Positions 1 to 9,335 of a stretch of DNA of 34,407 nt are shown here, piece by piece. The stretch comes from Candidatus Cloacimonadota bacterium (GTDB taxonomy: Bacteria; Cloacimonadota; Cloacimonadia; Cloacimonadales; Cloacimonadaceae). The stretch spans positions 1 through 34,407 of the forward strand of contig JAKQNZ010000006.1 of NCBI GenBank assembly GCA_029565535.1, in the 5' to 3' direction. Every line of letters starts with the position of its first letter. The first letter of the stretch is position 1. A program made the position numbers and the translations under genes. The notes under the pieces are model-generated. The model was not told the DNA's origin. It saw only the letters and a program-made list of their open reading frames with translations, and searched no databases.

Positions 1-28
1 TCCCGTTCAACCGCTCCGGCAACTCTCC
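1..28 (-). tRNA. tRNA-Ser, 5' part only (runs off left edge)
   Basis: Read on the minus strand from 28 to 1, the sequence has the start of a class II serine tRNA. It shows a seven-base acceptor strand GGAGAGT, then T8 and G9, then a D arm CCG-GAGC-GG-TTGAA-CGG with the invariant A14 and GG of the D loop. The GCCGGAGCGGTTGAACGGG style is typical of bacterial tRNA-Ser. The anticodon, variable arm and 3' end lie outside the window, so the isoacceptor cannot be named. Its first base is also the last base of the tadA stop codon (TAG), so the tRNA must be cut from the tadA transcript or have a promoter inside tadA. Confidence 0.8.
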
Positions 29-489
29 TATCCACGTCGTGTTCTAAAAAAACTAGTCAGCAGGGCGGAACACTGGTCAGCCAATACACCGCCATGCAAT
101 TCTGGATGATGGTTAAAACTCTTGTCCATGAATACGTTGTATATGGATCCTGCAACCCCCGTCTTGGGATCGTAAGCTCCAAAAACCACCCTCCCAATGC
201 GGCTCGCAATCAGCATGCCAGCGCACATAAGGCAGGGCTCAAGGGTTACATACAATGTGTATTCATAGAGATACACAGCTTTGGAAGCCAGTATTTTGTC
301 AATCACCAGTTTTTCAGCATGCGCCAAGGGATTTGCTAATTGCTTGGTGCGATTGTGATTACGCTCTACTATGATTGAATTATATACCAGCACAGAACCT
401 ACCGGTATCTCGTTCTCAGCAGCAGCGAGTCTTGCCTCAGCCAAGGCTTCATTCATGTATAGTACGTCTCTGTTTATATGATTATGCAT
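28..489 (-). CDS. tadA: tRNA-specific adenosine deaminase TadA
   Basis: Zinc-dependent deaminase of the cytidine/deoxycytidylate deaminase fold. The family converts wobble adenosine 34 to inosine in tRNA-Arg(ACG). The 153-residue product has the family's usual length. It carries the zinc-ligand and proton-shuttle motif His57-Ala-Glu59 and the second zinc motif Pro85-Cys86-x-x-Cys89, plus the N-terminal MNEALAEA helix and the NPLAHAE substrate loop. The start ATG shares one base with the stop of the upstream PpiD-like gene (TAATG), so translation is probably coupled. The stop TAG abuts a tRNA-Ser gene. It is the last protein gene of the operon that begins at the methyltransferase at 8049. Confidence 0.95.
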   Translation of the reverse strand: MHNHINRDVLYMNEALAEARLAAAENEIPVGSVLVYNSIIVERNHNRTKQLANPLAHAEKLVIDKILASKAVYLYEYTLYVTLEPCLMCAGMLIASRIGRVVFGAYDPKTGVAGSIYNVFMDKSFNHHPELHGGVLADQCSALLTSFFRTRRG

Positions 490-2216
490 TATTGGTTATT
501 GTATTTTATCACCTTGGCCTGGTTGACTTTTTCATCTAGCCAAGTATCGAACCAGTTATCATCAAGACCAAGATTATAGGCTGATATGATCTGTGCCTGG
601 CTAACCTTGGCAGTTCCTGGTGTATAGGCTTTCACCAGCGGAATTATTATCAGCTGTTTATGAGCAATGAAAGGGGCAGCTTTTTTGTGCAAGTGGTTTT
701 GCAACGCTTTTACATAGAGTCTGGAGATGGGAAAGTCCTGATGTGATGTATCCAAGCCAACGTTTTCCAGGATAATGATCTGGTCTGGGGGATTGGCAGC
801 AGGGTCTGTTTGCCAGGCATAAGCCCGGTTCAGATTCTGCTTCTTGCTGTTGTTTCTCGCTAGTTGAGCTTTTATCTCAGGGAATACTTCTTCCAGAGTT
901 TTTACTTTGCGGGGTAGGTTGCTGACTATTTCAAACACAAACCAGGCGTTCTTTTCCGATGAATAAAGTGGTTCCCAAATTGTTCCAGAACTTGATTCTC
1001 GTAGTTTTGAAAGATGCCTGGCCAGATCGGATTTGAAGATTACCAGGCTATCGGGGTTTTGGGCTGGCAGGGTATACAACTCCAGATCAAATTCGTTGGC
1101 AGCTTCGCTCAACCCGATGCTGAGCGCTAAATTTTGCAGGCGTTTGGCTATTGCTTCAGGAGCGGCCAGGCTGACACTGCGGGGTATACTTTGGACGAAC
1201 ATGCTTCGATAATAGGTGAGGGTCTTTGTGCTCTGAATCTTTTGATACAGCATCCAGCCATTTGTTTCAGCTTGGGGTTCGCTGGCTTCTCCCTCAGAAA
1301 GCCCATTCAGGATAATAGCCAATTCAGCGGGCAGTTCTGCTGTCTTAACGAAACCATGCTCTATGAAGCTAAGTTGCTTGTTTTTGTCCCCAGCCACTAG
1401 TTCTTCCATCGATCTTCCCAGCCGAATCTGGGCAAAGACACTGTCGGCCACAAGTTTAGCCGATTGCCTATCCAAGTCGTCGGTCAAAACCGGTAATCTG
1501 CAGTAATTCAGTTTAATAAGTGGTTCTTGTAGGTACTGGGCCAAGTTTTCTTTGTAATAAGCGGCGATTTCTCCGTCGCTAACCTGGATTTTTGCTTGGT
1601 CTTGATCGAATACTGCCAATTCCAGAGTGGCTTTTCCTGTGATAACTCTTGCCATCATTTTTTTATCAGCTTGGGTTATGAGTTCATTTTCAAGCAGTTT
1701 AGCCTTCAGCTTCTGAGTCGGGATATAGAACTCCTGATACTGCCTGCGTAAAGCTGTCAGGTTTTCAGGTTTGTCGGTGGTCAAGGATAGCTGGTAGAGA
1801 TTTGAATTGAATTTTCCATTCACTCGGAATAGGCTCGATTGTACAATATGATCAGGAATGTTTTTGCTCAGCGTGTCCAGCACTTCTTGAGAAGAAGCGG
1901 AAAGCTTGTATTTCCGGTAATAATCCCGCAAGACAACTGTCCTGGTGATGTTTAGCCAGGTTTCTTTGATCAACTTATCCTTTTCCTTCTGGTCGGGACT
2001 ATGGCCGTTCTTATAGCTGAAGATGGCATAATGACCACGATACGAGCTGTAGAACTCATCTTTTTTTATGGGTTCGCCATTGATTCTACCTGCCAGATCC
2101 CCTGTGTTAACCGCACAGCCAAAGCTGCTCAGTAGGATTGCGATGACTAAACTGACAATCACGAGCAAACTGATTGACCTGGGTGAAAATACTTTGTGTT
2201 TTATCATTGGGTTCAA
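489..2216 (-). CDS. PpiD/SurA-like periplasmic folding factor, degenerate parvulin domain
   Basis: A 575-residue envelope protein. Residues 15-36 are a hydrophobic segment ending in FGC (Cys34): either a membrane anchor or a lipoprotein signal with a poor lipobox. Next comes a SurA/PpiD-type N-terminal chaperone region beginning GRINGEPIKKDEF (43-55) and rich in charged helices. Residues about 230-330 resemble a parvulin rotamase domain (IEHGFVKTAELP...LSEGEASEP...GWMLYQKI), but with weak conservation, so isomerase activity is doubtful. The family helps secreted and outer-membrane proteins fold. The start ATG overlaps the mutS stop by four bases (ATGA) and the stop overlaps tadA. The fold class is fairly sure; the precise role is inferred. 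Confidence 0.7.
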   Translation of the reverse strand: MNPMIKHKVFSPRSISLLVIVSLVIAILLSSFGCAVNTGDLAGRINGEPIKKDEFYSSYRGHYAIFSYKNGHSPDQKEKDKLIKETWLNITRTVVLRDYYRKYKLSASSQEVLDTLSKNIPDHIVQSSLFRVNGKFNSNLYQLSLTTDKPENLTALRRQYQEFYIPTQKLKAKLLENELITQADKKMMARVITGKATLELAVFDQDQAKIQVSDGEIAAYYKENLAQYLQEPLIKLNYCRLPVLTDDLDRQSAKLVADSVFAQIRLGRSMEELVAGDKNKQLSFIEHGFVKTAELPAELAIILNGLSEGEASEPQAETNGWMLYQKIQSTKTLTYYRSMFVQSIPRSVSLAAPEAIAKRLQNLALSIGLSEAANEFDLELYTLPAQNPDSLVIFKSDLARHLSKLRESSSGTIWEPLYSSEKNAWFVFEIVSNLPRKVKTLEEVFPEIKAQLARNNSKKQNLNRAYAWQTDPAANPPDQIIILENVGLDTSHQDFPISRLYVKALQNHLHKKAAPFIAHKQLIIIPLVKAYTPGTAKVSQAQIISAYNLGLDDNWFDTWLDEKVNQAKVIKYNNQ

Positions 2217-4840
2217 TCTCCAGATAATTGCTGTTGAATTCGTTGCAAAAAAGTCCAGGCTTCGATCGGTGACATCTTTTCCAACTCAAGTTCCTTGATC
2301 TCATTCAGAATTGGATCGTGTTCTCCTGCCTTATCGGCAAGCACTTCAAAGATATCTATCTGAGGCAGTTCACGAGTCAGTTTTCGACGGATGGAAGCAG
2401 CCAATCCCTGGGGACTTATCTCGTGTTCTTCCAGGTTTTTCAGAATCTCTTTAGCTCTGCGGATTACTTTGTCCGGTATACCTGCCAACCTAGCCACCTG
2501 AATTCCGTAGCTTTGATCTGCGCCGCCGCGTTCTATCTTACGTATAAAAACCATCTCATCATTCCATTGCTTAACCGCTACGTTGTAGTTCTTTATCTCC
2601 GGATAAATGCTTTCCAGTTCTGTAAGTTCATGGTAGTGAGTAGCAAAGAGGGTGAGGGCTTTTTTGTTTTTATAGATGTGCTCGATGATTGCCCAAGCCA
2701 GGCTCAAACCGTCGAAAGTAGAGGTTCCCCGGCCGATTTCGTCCAAGAGAATCAACGAGTCGGCGGTGGCAGAATTGAGGATATTGGCGGTTTCAATCAT
2801 CTCAACCAAAAATGTGCTCTGTCCCTGAGCCAGATTATCCGATGCACCAACTCTGGTGAAAACCCGATCAAATATGGGCATGCTGACTGCTTTAGCAGGA
2901 ACGTAAGATCCCATTTGGGCCATTATAACCAATAACCCAACCTGACGTAAGTAGGTGGATTTACCTGCCATATTGGGTCCCGTAATCAGAGCAACGCAGG
3001 TCTCGGGATAATCAAGTGCTGTGTCGTTTGGAATAAACTTATCGCTGTCCATCAGCTTTTCGATTACTGGATGCCGTCCTTCGAGAATGGACAAGCTGCG
3101 TTCTTTTTTGAATACTGGTTTGCAGTAGCCATTCTGCCAGGCCAGAAAAGCCAAAGATGAAAAAACATCCACCTCAGCAACCACTTCGCTGAGCAATTGG
3201 AGTCTGGGAAGTTCTGCAGCCAGCTTTATTCTTAGTTCCTTGTAAAGCTCGTATTCCAGGCTTTTTATCTTCTCTTCGGAAGAGAGAACTTTGGCTTCAA
3301 ACTCCTTCAGGCGGGGGGAGATATATCGTTCGGAATTACTGAGGGTTTGCTTTGGGGTATAATAGTCTGGAACCTTGCTTTTCTGTGAGCTGCTTACTTC
3401 GATGTAATAGCCAAAAACCCTGTTGTAGCCTACCTTGAGGCCAGATATTCCAGTTTTGCTGCGTTCATCGTCTTCCAACCTGGCAATCCAGCTTTTCCCA
3501 TCGTGAACCAGGTCCATCAGCTCGTCCAAATCTGGCTGATATCCACGTTGGAAGATGCCCCCTTCGGTTATGGTGAGGGGTGGATTATCCTGTATGGCTT
3601 TGCCAATCAGGTCGCTAAGATCGTCGTAGTTTTCCAACCTGCCCAACCAGATAGCAAAAAGAGGATTGTCAAAGCCATGCAGTCTTTTTTGTAGTTCTAA
3701 ACTGGATAGCAGATAAGATCTCAGTGCAAGCAGTTCTCGGGGATTAATCCGCAATGAACCAAGCCGGGACACGACTCTGGTAATATCCCCAATCTCTTTT
3801 AGTACTTTCCTTAGTTCCTTCAAGTAGCTTGCTTTGCCTAAAAATGCTGCGATCAGGTCTTGTCTGCTCTCGATCTCAGAGGTGTCCAAAAGGGGATGCA
3901 GTAAGTAGCTTTGCAACAAGCGGGAACCCATAGGCGTCATGGTATGGTCGATAACGGCAATCAGCGATCCCTGCAGGCTTCCATATCGCATCGAACGGGT
4001 CAGCTCCAGATTACGCCGACTTATCTCGTCCAATTGCATGTAGTTCGTCAGAGAATAATACCTGAGTGAGCTGATGTGTGAAAGCGGAGAGGAATAGAGG
4101 CTTTGTACATATGCCAGGGCAGCTCCGGCGGCAGTAGCGCCAAGAGCTCGGTTGTGTGCGTCAAAGGGTTCCAGGCTGTTTACCCGGAAATGTTTTTTTA
4201 ACACGCCTTGCGCTTCAGAAATCTGAAACTGCCAAGAATCGAAAACGCTGGTCGCAGGTTGGTAATCAAGCTGTAAATCCTTTAGCAACGCCTCTGTCTC
4301 AGCGCAGTCAACCACTACTTCGGCAGGCTTGTAGCGATTCAGTTCGTTGCTCAGTTCGTTCCAGCCAAGCTCGGTGAACAAAAACTCCCCTGTCGATACA
4401 TCCAGAAACGCCAAACCGATTTTCTTTTTCCGATCCTGTAAGCATATTGCCGCTAAAAATACATTAGCATTGCTTTCTAAAAGTCCTGAGTCGAGCACTG
4501 CGCCAGGGGTTATTATCTCGGTTACTTCCCTTTTTACCAGACCGATTGCCTTTTTGGGATCTTCGATTTGTTCGCAGATGGCAACCTTCAGTCCAGCCTT
4601 GATCAGCTTATCCAGATAGTTATTCAACGCATGATAGGGAAATCCAGCCAGAGGAACGGGGTTTTCATCATTCTTATTACGTGTTGTGAGGGTAATGTTC
4701 AGAATTCTGGAAGTCGTGTGCGCATCGTCAAAAAATGTTTCGTAGAAATCACCCATCCTAAAGAGAATCAGTTTATCGGGGTGTTTCTGCTTCACCTCAA
4801 AGAACTGCCGCAACATGGGAGTTAACCGGGCGTCTTCCAA
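2213..4840 (-). CDS. mutS: DNA mismatch repair protein MutS
   Basis: Mismatch-recognition ATPase. The 875-residue product matches full-length MutS1. The mismatch-binding Phe-x-Glu motif lies in MGDFYETF (29-36). Connector, lever and clamp regions follow. The ATPase has Walker A GPNMAGKS (621-628), Walker B with signature LLDEIGRGTS (698-707) and the FATHYHEL motif (732-739). The C-terminal helices are present. No ATG lies at the expected start: the frame begins with TTG at 4840, with GGA only one base upstream, so the start is uncertain. The next ATG, at 4816 (residue 9), would cut close to the conserved TPMLRQ start. It sits between a SPOR-domain gene (19-base gap) and the PpiD-like gene (ATGA overlap). 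Confidence 0.97.
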   Translation of the reverse strand: MEDARLTPMLRQFFEVKQKHPDKLILFRMGDFYETFFDDAHTTSRILNITLTTRNKNDENPVPLAGFPYHALNNYLDKLIKAGLKVAICEQIEDPKKAIGLVKREVTEIITPGAVLDSGLLESNANVFLAAICLQDRKKKIGLAFLDVSTGEFLFTELGWNELSNELNRYKPAEVVVDCAETEALLKDLQLDYQPATSVFDSWQFQISEAQGVLKKHFRVNSLEPFDAHNRALGATAAGAALAYVQSLYSSPLSHISSLRYYSLTNYMQLDEISRRNLELTRSMRYGSLQGSLIAVIDHTMTPMGSRLLQSYLLHPLLDTSEIESRQDLIAAFLGKASYLKELRKVLKEIGDITRVVSRLGSLRINPRELLALRSYLLSSLELQKRLHGFDNPLFAIWLGRLENYDDLSDLIGKAIQDNPPLTITEGGIFQRGYQPDLDELMDLVHDGKSWIARLEDDERSKTGISGLKVGYNRVFGYYIEVSSSQKSKVPDYYTPKQTLSNSERYISPRLKEFEAKVLSSEEKIKSLEYELYKELRIKLAAELPRLQLLSEVVAEVDVFSSLAFLAWQNGYCKPVFKKERSLSILEGRHPVIEKLMDSDKFIPNDTALDYPETCVALITGPNMAGKSTYLRQVGLLVIMAQMGSYVPAKAVSMPIFDRVFTRVGASDNLAQGQSTFLVEMIETANILNSATADSLILLDEIGRGTSTFDGLSLAWAIIEHIYKNKKALTLFATHYHELTELESIYPEIKNYNVAVKQWNDEMVFIRKIERGGADQSYGIQVARLAGIPDKVIRRAKEILKNLEEHEISPQGLAASIRRKLTRELPQIDIFEVLADKAGEHDPILNEIKELELEKMSPIEAWTFLQRIQQQLSGD

Positions 4841-4859
4841 ATCCTTGTTCCGTTTTGCT

Positions 4860-6053
4860 TTAATAGAAAGTTATGAAAGAATTGATCTTTTCGTTTGCCA
4901 GGCTTTGACGTGCCGTTTCGGCCTGGTTTTTGTCTGGAAAAGCGCCGCAAAGCACTACCCAGCTTTTCTTTCCGCCTGTATCATCTTCGTAGTAAACAGC
5001 CGGTATATTCAACAATCTGATGTTTACAACCAGTTTGTTGGCATTAGCTTCTACGCTGAAGCGGCCAGCCTGCAGCCAATAACCTTCTAATGGCTTGGTT
5101 TTTAGCTTCACGGGGCTATTGGGATTAACCGGGTTGATAACTCTGGGGGTTGGCAAGGGAGGGGAGTTTGATGCGGCAAGGTCATTTTGCACATCTCCAG
5201 CTTGTTTGGGAGCGGACAACGAATCGGCTTCGGCAAGGGCGATTTGCAGGATGGAATATGGATACAGAAAACTGATGTCCACAGTCCGGCTACGGCTACG
5301 CAGCTCAAACAACCTGTCCTCGATCAGATAGGCTGTTTGGGAATACTTATCCATTTCATAACCCTGACGATAGGCAGCCACGGCATCCACTATCTTCTCC
5401 GATTGCTCATAAGCGTATCCCAGGCGATAATACAAGTATTGATCATCTGTATCCGGCAGCTTCAGGTTCAGTAATTTGTTTAGAGTTGATACTGCGCTGT
5501 ACGCTTTCTTTTGTGCCAAGTAGCTGTCAGCCATCAGATAGTAAGCATTTTCTGCAAAATCTCCCTTTGGTTCCAAGCGCAGGTAGTTTTCCGCCTGAGC
5601 TATCGCTGCATCCAAATCTTCCTGCCACCAGGCACACAGGCTCAGCCAATAATAACGTTCCACCAAGGCCGGGGATACAATTTGGCGAAAACTGGCTTTT
5701 GCTTCGTCTACCTTTCTTTCGAGCAAATATTGTTTACCCAGTTCTAATAAGCTGCGCTGAGCATAAATGGTAGCGGAAAACTTTTCGATAATGTGCTGAT
5801 GTACTTTTATAGCTTCCGAGCTATTGGTTTTCAGGAGTGCAGTATAGAATACCACCGCAGCACGCTCATCTTCGGATGAGGGTTTCAAACTGATCAGGGA
5901 TGCAGAAACATCGTCCAGTTTTCCACTTTCATACAGCTTGTCGAGCTCCGAGAATTCCTTGCGGACTGCCGCAACAGAAACCTGGGTAGCAAGGGTAAAG
6001 CCGGTCAGAATTGTTATTATTTGTTTATATCGTATCGCTTTTCCAAACATCAA
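4860..6053 (-). CDS. TPR-repeat envelope protein with C-terminal SPOR domain
   Basis: A 397-residue exported protein with an N-terminal signal segment (about 1-29, ending VSVAA). Residues about 33-255 are helical TPR-like repeats (AQRSLLELGKQYLLERKVDEA, AENAYYLMADSYLAQKKAYSA, YYRLGYAYEQSEKIVDAVAAY). A proline-rich linker follows (about 288-318). A SPOR domain fills the last 77 residues (GYWLQAGRFSVEANANKL...WVVLCGAF). SPOR domains bind denuded glycan strands of peptidoglycan, usually at division sites, so a cell-wall or division role is likely but inferred. The start overlaps the rho stop by four bases. Confidence 0.8.
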   Translation of the reverse strand: MMFGKAIRYKQIITILTGFTLATQVSVAAVRKEFSELDKLYESGKLDDVSASLISLKPSSEDERAAVVFYTALLKTNSSEAIKVHQHIIEKFSATIYAQRSLLELGKQYLLERKVDEAKASFRQIVSPALVERYYWLSLCAWWQEDLDAAIAQAENYLRLEPKGDFAENAYYLMADSYLAQKKAYSAVSTLNKLLNLKLPDTDDQYLYYRLGYAYEQSEKIVDAVAAYRQGYEMDKYSQTAYLIEDRLFELRSRSRTVDISFLYPYSILQIALAEADSLSAPKQAGDVQNDLAASNSPPLPTPRVINPVNPNSPVKLKTKPLEGYWLQAGRFSVEANANKLVVNIRLLNIPAVYYEDDTGGKKSWVVLCGAFPDKNQAETARQSLANEKINSFITFY

Positions 6054-7309
6054 TTGCTCATGGAATTCAGCAGGTCATAATTGGTTTCGGTAGTTTGCAT
6101 CTTTTTTCGCAGAGTTTCGATTCCCTGGATGGGGGAGATGGTCTTCAGATACTTTCTCAGCACATACATGCGGTTCATCTCGTTTTTAGTGAGTAGCAGT
6201 TCTTCTCTTCTTGTTCCACTCTTTACGAGGTCGATGGCCGGATACAACCGCATATCGCTGATCGAGCGATCCAGCACCAGTTCCATGTTTCCGGTGCCTT
6301 TGAATTCTTCAAAAATCACCTGATCCATCTTGCTGCCGGTATCGATAAGGGCTGTAGCAATAATGGTGAGGCTGCCAGCTTCTTCGGTTTTGCGGGCCGA
6401 GCCAAAGAACTTTTTGGGCTTGATCAGACCATTGGCGTCGATTCCGCCGGAAAGAACCTTGCCGCTAGATGGCGTTACGTTGTTATAAGCGCGTGCCAGG
6501 CGAGTTATGCTATCCAGCACAATTACTACGTCCTGACCAAGCTCAACCATACGTTTGGCTTTTTCCAGAACCATTTCACTGACAGCAGAGTGATTCTTGG
6601 GTGATTCATCGAAGGTAGAGCTTATTACTTCGCGGTTTCCTGGTTTCAGGATTTTTTTCATCTCAGTCACTTCTTCGGGGCGCTCATCCACCAACAGCAC
6701 GATCAGATACACTTCTGGATGATTGCTGAGAATTGCATTGGCCGTATCTTGCAGAAGAGTGGTTTTACCGGTTCTGGGAGCAGCCACTATCAACCCGCGC
6801 TGGCCTTTGCCAATGGGAGTGAATAGGTTAATAATCCTCGTGCTGTAGTTAGTAGGATCAAACTCCAGGTTCAAGCGTTCGGTGGGGTAATAGGGTGTAA
6901 GCTCATCGAAGGTTCTCAGATCCTGCATACAGGTGGGTGCCATATAGTTAACAGATTCCACTCTCAGTAGCGCATAGTACTTCTCGCCTTCTTTAGGGCT
7001 GCGAACCGGACCGCTGATCATGTGACCTGTCTTCAGTCCAAACCTGCGAACCTGGGTCAGGGATACGTAAACGTCGTCCCGGCCAGGATTGTAGTTGTTT
7101 TGCGGGAATCGCAGGAAGCCGAAGCCGTCTTCCATAATCTCCAGACAACCGGTTACAAAGGCCAGTCCCTCCTGGGCAGCCTGAAACTCCAACATTTTGA
7201 AGATCAGTTCGGTTCCTTTTAACTGGGTATATCCGGGAATCCCAATTTTCTTGGCAATTTTATTAAGTTGAACTTGATTTAGGCTAAAAAGATCGTCTTC
7301 TATTAGCAT
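6050..7309 (-). CDS. rho: Transcription termination factor Rho
   Basis: Hexameric RNA helicase that ends transcription of untranslated RNA. The 419 residues are the usual length. In order: N-terminal Rho helical domain (1-45), the RNA-binding cold-shock fold with the [10 protein letters not shown] motif (60-69), Walker A APRTGKTT (177-184), [10 protein letters not shown] (205-214), Walker B VVIVLD (261-266) followed by [10 protein letters not shown], and the [21 protein letters not shown] region. The start lies seven bases inside the methyltransferase gene and the stop overlaps the SPOR gene, so it is co-transcribed with both. No long insertion is present in the N-terminal region. Confidence 0.98.
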   Translation of the reverse strand: MLIEDDLFSLNQVQLNKIAKKIGIPGYTQLKGTELIFKMLEFQAAQEGLAFVTGCLEIMEDGFGFLRFPQNNYNPGRDDVYVSLTQVRRFGLKTGHMISGPVRSPKEGEKYYALLRVESVNYMAPTCMQDLRTFDELTPYYPTERLNLEFDPTNYSTRIINLFTPIGKGQRGLIVAAPRTGKTTLLQDTANAILSNHPEVYLIVLLVDERPEEVTEMKKILKPGNREVISSTFDESPKNHSAVSEMVLEKAKRMVELGQDVVIVLDSITRLARAYNNVTPSSGKVLSGGIDANGLIKPKKFFGSARKTEEAGSLTIIATALIDTGSKMDQVIFEEFKGTGNMELVLDRSISDMRLYPAIDLVKSGTRREELLLTKNEMNRMYVLRKYLKTISPIQGIETLRKKMQTTETNYDLLNSMSN

Positions 7310-8049
7310 GTTAATTTCTCCTTGCTTGTATTATGATCTCTTGGTTTTAGTCCGGTTATCACTACACGGCTGGCACTGGCGCAGCCAATCTCCGAAATTC
7401 GGGAAAGCATTTTTTGCCCGGTAGCGATTAGTTCTTCGCTACCCGGGATGCTCTCTAAACGTTTTATGGTGTCTTTGCAGTTTCTAATGAGGCTTTCGCA
7501 GTTTCTTACAGGATTATCAACAGGCACGTAAAAATCCAATATTTCAAGTTTATCCAGAGTCAAAGACTTGGCAAAACTATCCAGCTCGGCCTTGCTGAAG
7601 GTGCTTTTATGGAAAATACCGGTTTGCATGTCCACTTCCGCGATCCAATGATGCATCAGAATATGGGTTTGCTGAGCGGGTGTTTGCTCTCCGTCTGAAT
7701 ACATTTCCGTTATCAGGAGTCTGCCATCGGGTTTTAAAACCCGCATCAATTCCTGGATTACCATTTCTGGTCTCTCCAGGTGATGAAGTGAGTTTGAGAT
7801 ACAAACCAAATCAAAATACTCGTTTTCAAACTGCAAGTTTTCAAGATTCATCTTGAAGATTTCCACGTCGTTTTCGGGGAAAAGCTTTTCGGCATAGCTC
7901 ACGCTGCGTTCTGAAAAATCCACTCCGATTATTTGGGTAAATGACTTCAGGTGTTGCTTCAGTATTGTGATGAATTCCCCTCTTCCGGTAGCTGCATCCA
8001 GGACTAAACCACCATCAGTCCTGTTCAGGATCCTGATGATTTCATTCAT
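7303..8049 (-). CDS. Class I SAM-dependent methyltransferase, substrate unknown
   Basis: A 248-residue methyltransferase of the Methyltransf_11/UbiE-like type. Motif I is LVLDAATGRGEF (15-26). The acidic end of strand 2 is GVDFSERS, the LVCISNSLHHLERP segment is motif IV/post-IV, and VLKPDGRLLITE is motif VI. The C-terminal 110 residues are helical, with DNPVRNCESLIRNCKD, and give no substrate clue. The start ATG at 8049 has a good ribosome binding site (AGGAG, six bases upstream). It is the first gene of the overlapping operon with rho, and a 157-base gap separates it from the patatin gene. A small-molecule or quinone-type substrate is possible; I cannot decide. Confidence 0.8.
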   Translation of the reverse strand: MNEIIRILNRTDGGLVLDAATGRGEFITILKQHLKSFTQIIGVDFSERSVSYAEKLFPENDVEIFKMNLENLQFENEYFDLVCISNSLHHLERPEMVIQELMRVLKPDGRLLITEMYSDGEQTPAQQTHILMHHWIAEVDMQTGIFHKSTFSKAELDSFAKSLTLDKLEILDFYVPVDNPVRNCESLIRNCKDTIKRLESIPGSEELIATGQKMLSRISEIGCASASRVVITGLKPRDHNTSKEKLTC

Positions 8050-8206
8050 GAAAAACTCCTCTTAGTATATTAGAAAGGGATTTTGCGGCCTTCTGAACTG
8101 ATCCAGTTAGCTATCTCGAATTTATCGCGGCAGGCTTGCACCTGTTTACTTGCTTATCTTACAGGCCTATTATTTTTCAGCCTTGTTTTTCCGTCAAGGA
8201 ATATCT
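8050..8206. other. Short spacer between patatin and methyltransferase genes
   Basis: No open frame of note. On the minus strand there are weak hairpins just after the patatin stop (CCTTG/CAAGG, and CCTGT/ACAGG with a 14-base loop) and a small palindrome AACTG-GAT-CAGTT. A TATACT box lies shortly before the methyltransferase ribosome binding site, but no acceptable -35 box pairs with it. Whether the two genes share a transcript cannot be decided. Confidence 0.4.
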
Positions 8207-9088
8207 TCAACCATCCGGTAAGGTGGTTTTGCGCATAACCAGTTTCCGGTAATGATGGCGCATCCTGCGGATGAAATTTGGTTCATTGTAAGAATCCAGG
8301 GTCTTTTGGGTCTGCATCACCCCAAATCGATAGAATTCAACGGCTTTATGAAATGCGAAGGGCCGCCCTTCCGGCATTGCGGCATCAATTATAATATCAG
8401 GCGCATAGGTGGAAATGTCCCTTAAAGCCAAATAGGCCTGATTGTGAAAAGTGGACTGGATAACCACTTCAATCTGTCCAACCCGCTTTGATTTTGTAGC
8501 TTTGGCTTCAGTTACGGAAACTAAGTGGGCTTGAGTTTGCACATAAGGCAACACATTAACGGCAATCACGAGGTCCGAACTCAGCATTCCGGCAAAAGCC
8601 AGTGGGAGAGGATGCTCGATCCCGCCATCCACAAACAGGTGTTTTCCATAAGCAAAAGGTGAAAAGACCAAAGGCAAGGATGAGGAAGCCCGCAATGCAA
8701 CGGCATATTTACCTTCCCGAAAGAGCATTGTGCTACGGCTAAGAAGATCGTAGGCTACAGCAATAAAGGGAATCTGGCCGTTGCTGATGTCGTAGTCGTT
8801 CGTCCATTCCCGGTATAGCCGGAACAACATCTTTCCATCGAAAATGCCCTGAATCTTACGATCCAGGTTCAAAGGGGAAAAAACTCGCGCATTGCTGATT
8901 CGTGTCGCAATTCTCAAAATATCTTGTGGGGAAAGGCCGCATGAATATAAAGCACCTATTATTGCGCCCATGCTGGTGCCGATAATGCCGGATATCTCAA
9001 AATGCCGTTCCAGTGCTTCCAGTGCTCCAATGTGAGCCAAGCCCAGAGCGGAACCACCTCCCAGGATTAGCGTAGCCTTTGGTTTCAT
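8207..9088 (-). CDS. Patatin-like phospholipase/esterase with altered oxyanion motif
   Basis: A 293-residue patatin-fold lipid acyl hydrolase of the RssA/NTE group. It has the glycine-rich oxyanion loop GGGSALGLAHIG (10-21), the nucleophile elbow GTSMG (Ser39), and the catalytic aspartate in DGG (Asp154). No signal peptide is visible, so it is probably cytoplasmic. The family motif is normally GGGxxRG; here Leu15 replaces the Arg/Lys, while Ser and Asp are kept, so activity may be changed. AAGGGAA lies about eight bases before the ATG. It is followed on the same strand by the methyltransferase-rho operon after 157 bases with only weak hairpins. The physiological substrate is unknown. Confidence 0.88.
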   Translation of the reverse strand: MKPKATLILGGGSALGLAHIGALEALERHFEISGIIGTSMGAIIGALYSCGLSPQDILRIATRISNARVFSPLNLDRKIQGIFDGKMLFRLYREWTNDYDISNGQIPFIAVAYDLLSRSTMLFREGKYAVALRASSSLPLVFSPFAYGKHLFVDGGIEHPLPLAFAGMLSSDLVIAVNVLPYVQTQAHLVSVTEAKATKSKRVGQIEVVIQSTFHNQAYLALRDISTYAPDIIIDAAMPEGRPFAFHKAVEFYRFGVMQTQKTLDSYNEPNFIRRMRHHYRKLVMRKTTLPDG

Positions 9089-9335
9089 AAGTTATTCCCT
9101 TGTTGTTAGCAATACTCGGCGACAGATTCGCTCTGCCCGCAAAAAGGTCAAGAGATTCCAGGCGTTCTCTGTCCCCAATCGAAAGGCGGTATAGTATAGG
9201 CGGTCTATTTATGGCACGTTCTGGTTTTCCAGATGATTCAAGCTCTCCTCAAGACCTCATACCAAGGATCCCATGCTGTTCCCATCATTTACCCATCCTG
9301 TAAAACATGCATAAGATATGGATATGTATAAGACT

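Noticed and set aside
2318-2935. 205-codon frame antisense to mutS
   Set aside because: Shadow of the mutS ATPase region, whose conserved motifs are all on the other strand.
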